6,762 nucleotides of DNA, taken from NCBI GenBank assembly GCA_014523695.1, contig JAATVS010000228.1:1-6762 (forward strand). The letters run 5' to 3'. The translations under genes and the position numbers were made by a program. The notes beneath the pieces were generated by a model that was not told the DNA's origin, did not search any database, and was given only the letters and a program-made list of their open reading frames with translations. Source of the stretch: Nitrososphaerales archaeon TH5895 (GTDB taxonomy: Archaea; Thermoproteota; Nitrososphaeria; Nitrososphaerales; Nitrososphaeraceae). Positions 5,958 to 6,762 of the stretch are shown piece after piece; position 1 is the first letter of the stretch; the number at the start of each line of letters is the position of its first letter.

Positions 5958-6565
5958 TAAATCTCTCCCTTAGTACTTGCAACACCTTGACTCCTAGAAT
6001 CAAAATTTGTAGCCATACGTAATGCGATCGCAAATGCTTTAATCGCAGATTCAACCTTGTGATGATCATTTTCCCCATACTTAACATCTATATGGATGCA
6101 TGCATTAAGGTTCTCCGCAAGGGATCGCACAAAATGTTCTATATCTTCCTTGTATATTCCCTCAATCAAATGGTTGATGAGCGACAGGGAAATCTTGCTA
6201 AATTGCCGCTTAACTAGATCGAGAGAAGCTACCGTCAGAGCATCGTCCATCGGGACGATCGCATATCCAAACCTTATGATATGCTTCCTGTCGCTTAGCG
6301 CCTTATCGAGAGCACGAGAAAGCGAGATAGCCGTGTCCTCGATCAGGTGGTGTACAATATTATCATTTGAGGTAGCAAGTACATTGATATCCACCATACT
6401 ATGCTTTGCGAGGGAGTCTATCAAGTGATTAATAAAAGGCAATCCAGTTGAGATGTTCGCTTCTCCTGATCCGTCTAAATTGACTCTAACTTTGATATTT
6501 GTTTCTTTAGTGGAGCGTGTTATTTCTGCGATCCTTTCTTGCTTTCCTTCTTCGATCAAATGCAA
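5957..6565 (-). CDS. hisB: Imidazoleglycerol-phosphate dehydratase HisB (monofunctional)
   Basis: The 202-residue protein contains only the dehydratase, which converts imidazoleglycerol phosphate to imidazole acetol phosphate with Mn(II). Both metal-binding motifs are present: HHLIE (H72, H73, E76) and HHKVE (H168, H169, E172). VNLDGSGEANISTG (28-41), RFGYAIVPMDDAL (98-110) and the C-terminal STKG (197-200) are family landmarks. Compared with bacterial enzymes the motifs are shifted: LDHM reads INHL, DHHTVED reads VHHLIED, and PMDE reads PMDD. I think such forms are usual in Nitrososphaerota, but this is from memory. The bacterial N-terminal phosphatase domain is absent; a separate HAD gene lies upstream. 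The frame is closed by a stop directly before TTG 6565, so the start must be TTG 6565, TTG 6559 or a non-standard codon near 6532. No ATG is available before residue 57. Confidence 0.93.
   Translation of the reverse strand: MHLIEEGKQERIAEITRSTKETNIKVRVNLDGSGEANISTGLPFINHLIDSLAKHSMVDINVLATSNDNIVHHLIEDTAISLSRALDKALSDRKHIIRFGYAIVPMDDALTVASLDLVKRQFSKISLSLINHLIEGIYKEDIEHFVRSLAENLNACIHIDVKYGENDHHKVESAIKAFAIALRMATNFDSRSQGVASTKGEI
5965..5970 (-). promoter_or_regulatory. Ribosome-binding site of hisH inside the hisB 3' end
   Basis: The minus strand reads AGGGAG followed by a seven-base spacer (AGATTTA) and the hisH ATG. It fixes the hisH start and is the clearest Shine-Dalgarno sequence among the his junctions in this window. 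Confidence 0.55.
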
Positions 6566-6573
6566 TCAAGTAT

Positions 6574-6762
6574 TCACATTGTTTTATTTAATATATTTGG
6601 CATTTGATTGACGCTCCTTAATACTATCTCTGCACCTTTTTGCGTAAGAAATTTCCTAGTTTCCACTGGCTTAATACCCGATCCATAGACTCCCATGAAT
6701 TCAATTTCAAGCCCCATCTCCTCTTTCGCCTTTCCAACCATAATTATATCCTCTACAGAATC
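6574..6762 (-). CDS. HAD-family phosphatase, C-terminal part; candidate histidinol-phosphate phosphatase
   Basis: The frame is open from the window edge to the stop TGA at 6576-6574 and gives the last 62 residues. It begins DSVEDI, which fits HAD motif IV (GD-x3-D) with the preceding Gly outside the window. The rest (VYGSGIKP, then LTQKGAEIVLRSVNQMPNIL) matches the usual end of subfamily I HAD phosphatases, where a strand predicting a warning-type G-A-E/D-x-V is followed by the last helix. The stop lies eight bases before hisB. HAD genes next to or fused with hisB are known in histidine pathways, so this protein is a candidate for dephosphorylating L-histidinol phosphate to L-histidinol. This role is inferred from position; the catalytic N-terminal DxD motif cannot be seen. 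Confidence 0.75.
   Translation of the reverse strand, partial: DSVEDIIMVGKAKEEMGLEIEFMGVYGSGIKPVETRKFLTQKGAEIVLRSVNQMPNILNKTM

Overview
The window looks like archaeal DNA, most probably from a soil-type ammonia-oxidising archaeon (Nitrososphaerota/Thaumarchaeota, Nitrososphaera or Nitrosocosmicus-like). This is an inference from several signs. A soluble histidine kinase has an input region of the type I associate with this phylum. HisB is monofunctional and follows a separate HAD phosphatase gene in a tight his cluster. HisF has the long archaeal-type loop after its second catalytic Asp. AT-rich TATA-like boxes lie close to start codons. No rRNA or marker gene is present, so the placement rests on remembered family resemblance.

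Left part (1-1514): the minus strand carries the first 33 codons of a thymidylate kinase (tmk), cut by the window edge at a HindIII site. After a 361-base gap comes a complete CinA-N/MoCF-type protein on the minus strand. Its frame has no ATG, GTG or TTG in front of its conserved N-terminus. An ATT codon at 1278 with a well-spaced Shine-Dalgarno-like GGAGTG is the best start. A 236-base divergent region holds the promoters of this gene and of the kinase.

Middle (1515-3842): a 552-residue cytosolic histidine kinase lies on the plus strand. It has two copies of a sensor-like module, then HisKA and HATPase domains with all catalytic boxes intact, and no receiver domain. A 669-base convergent intergenic region follows. 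I see no convincing gene in it, but it holds a 10-bp palindrome followed at once by a perfect 10-bp tandem repeat.

Right part (3843-6762): a minus-strand histidine biosynthesis operon reads (HAD phosphatase, partial)-hisB-hisH-hisA-hisF, with junctions of 8 nt, 1-nt overlap, 4-nt overlap and 4 nt. HisB dehydrates imidazoleglycerol phosphate. HisA isomerises ProFAR to PRFAR. HisH and HisF form the glutamine-dependent synthase that makes imidazoleglycerol phosphate and AICAR. The HAD protein is a candidate for the histidinol-phosphate phosphatase step. hisG, hisD, hisC and hisI/hisE are not in the window, and hisF is the last gene of the run. I did not find a clearly new multi-gene system. The most noteworthy points are the probable ATT start of the CinA-like gene, the duplicated sensor in the kinase, and the lack of an ATG start for hisB.
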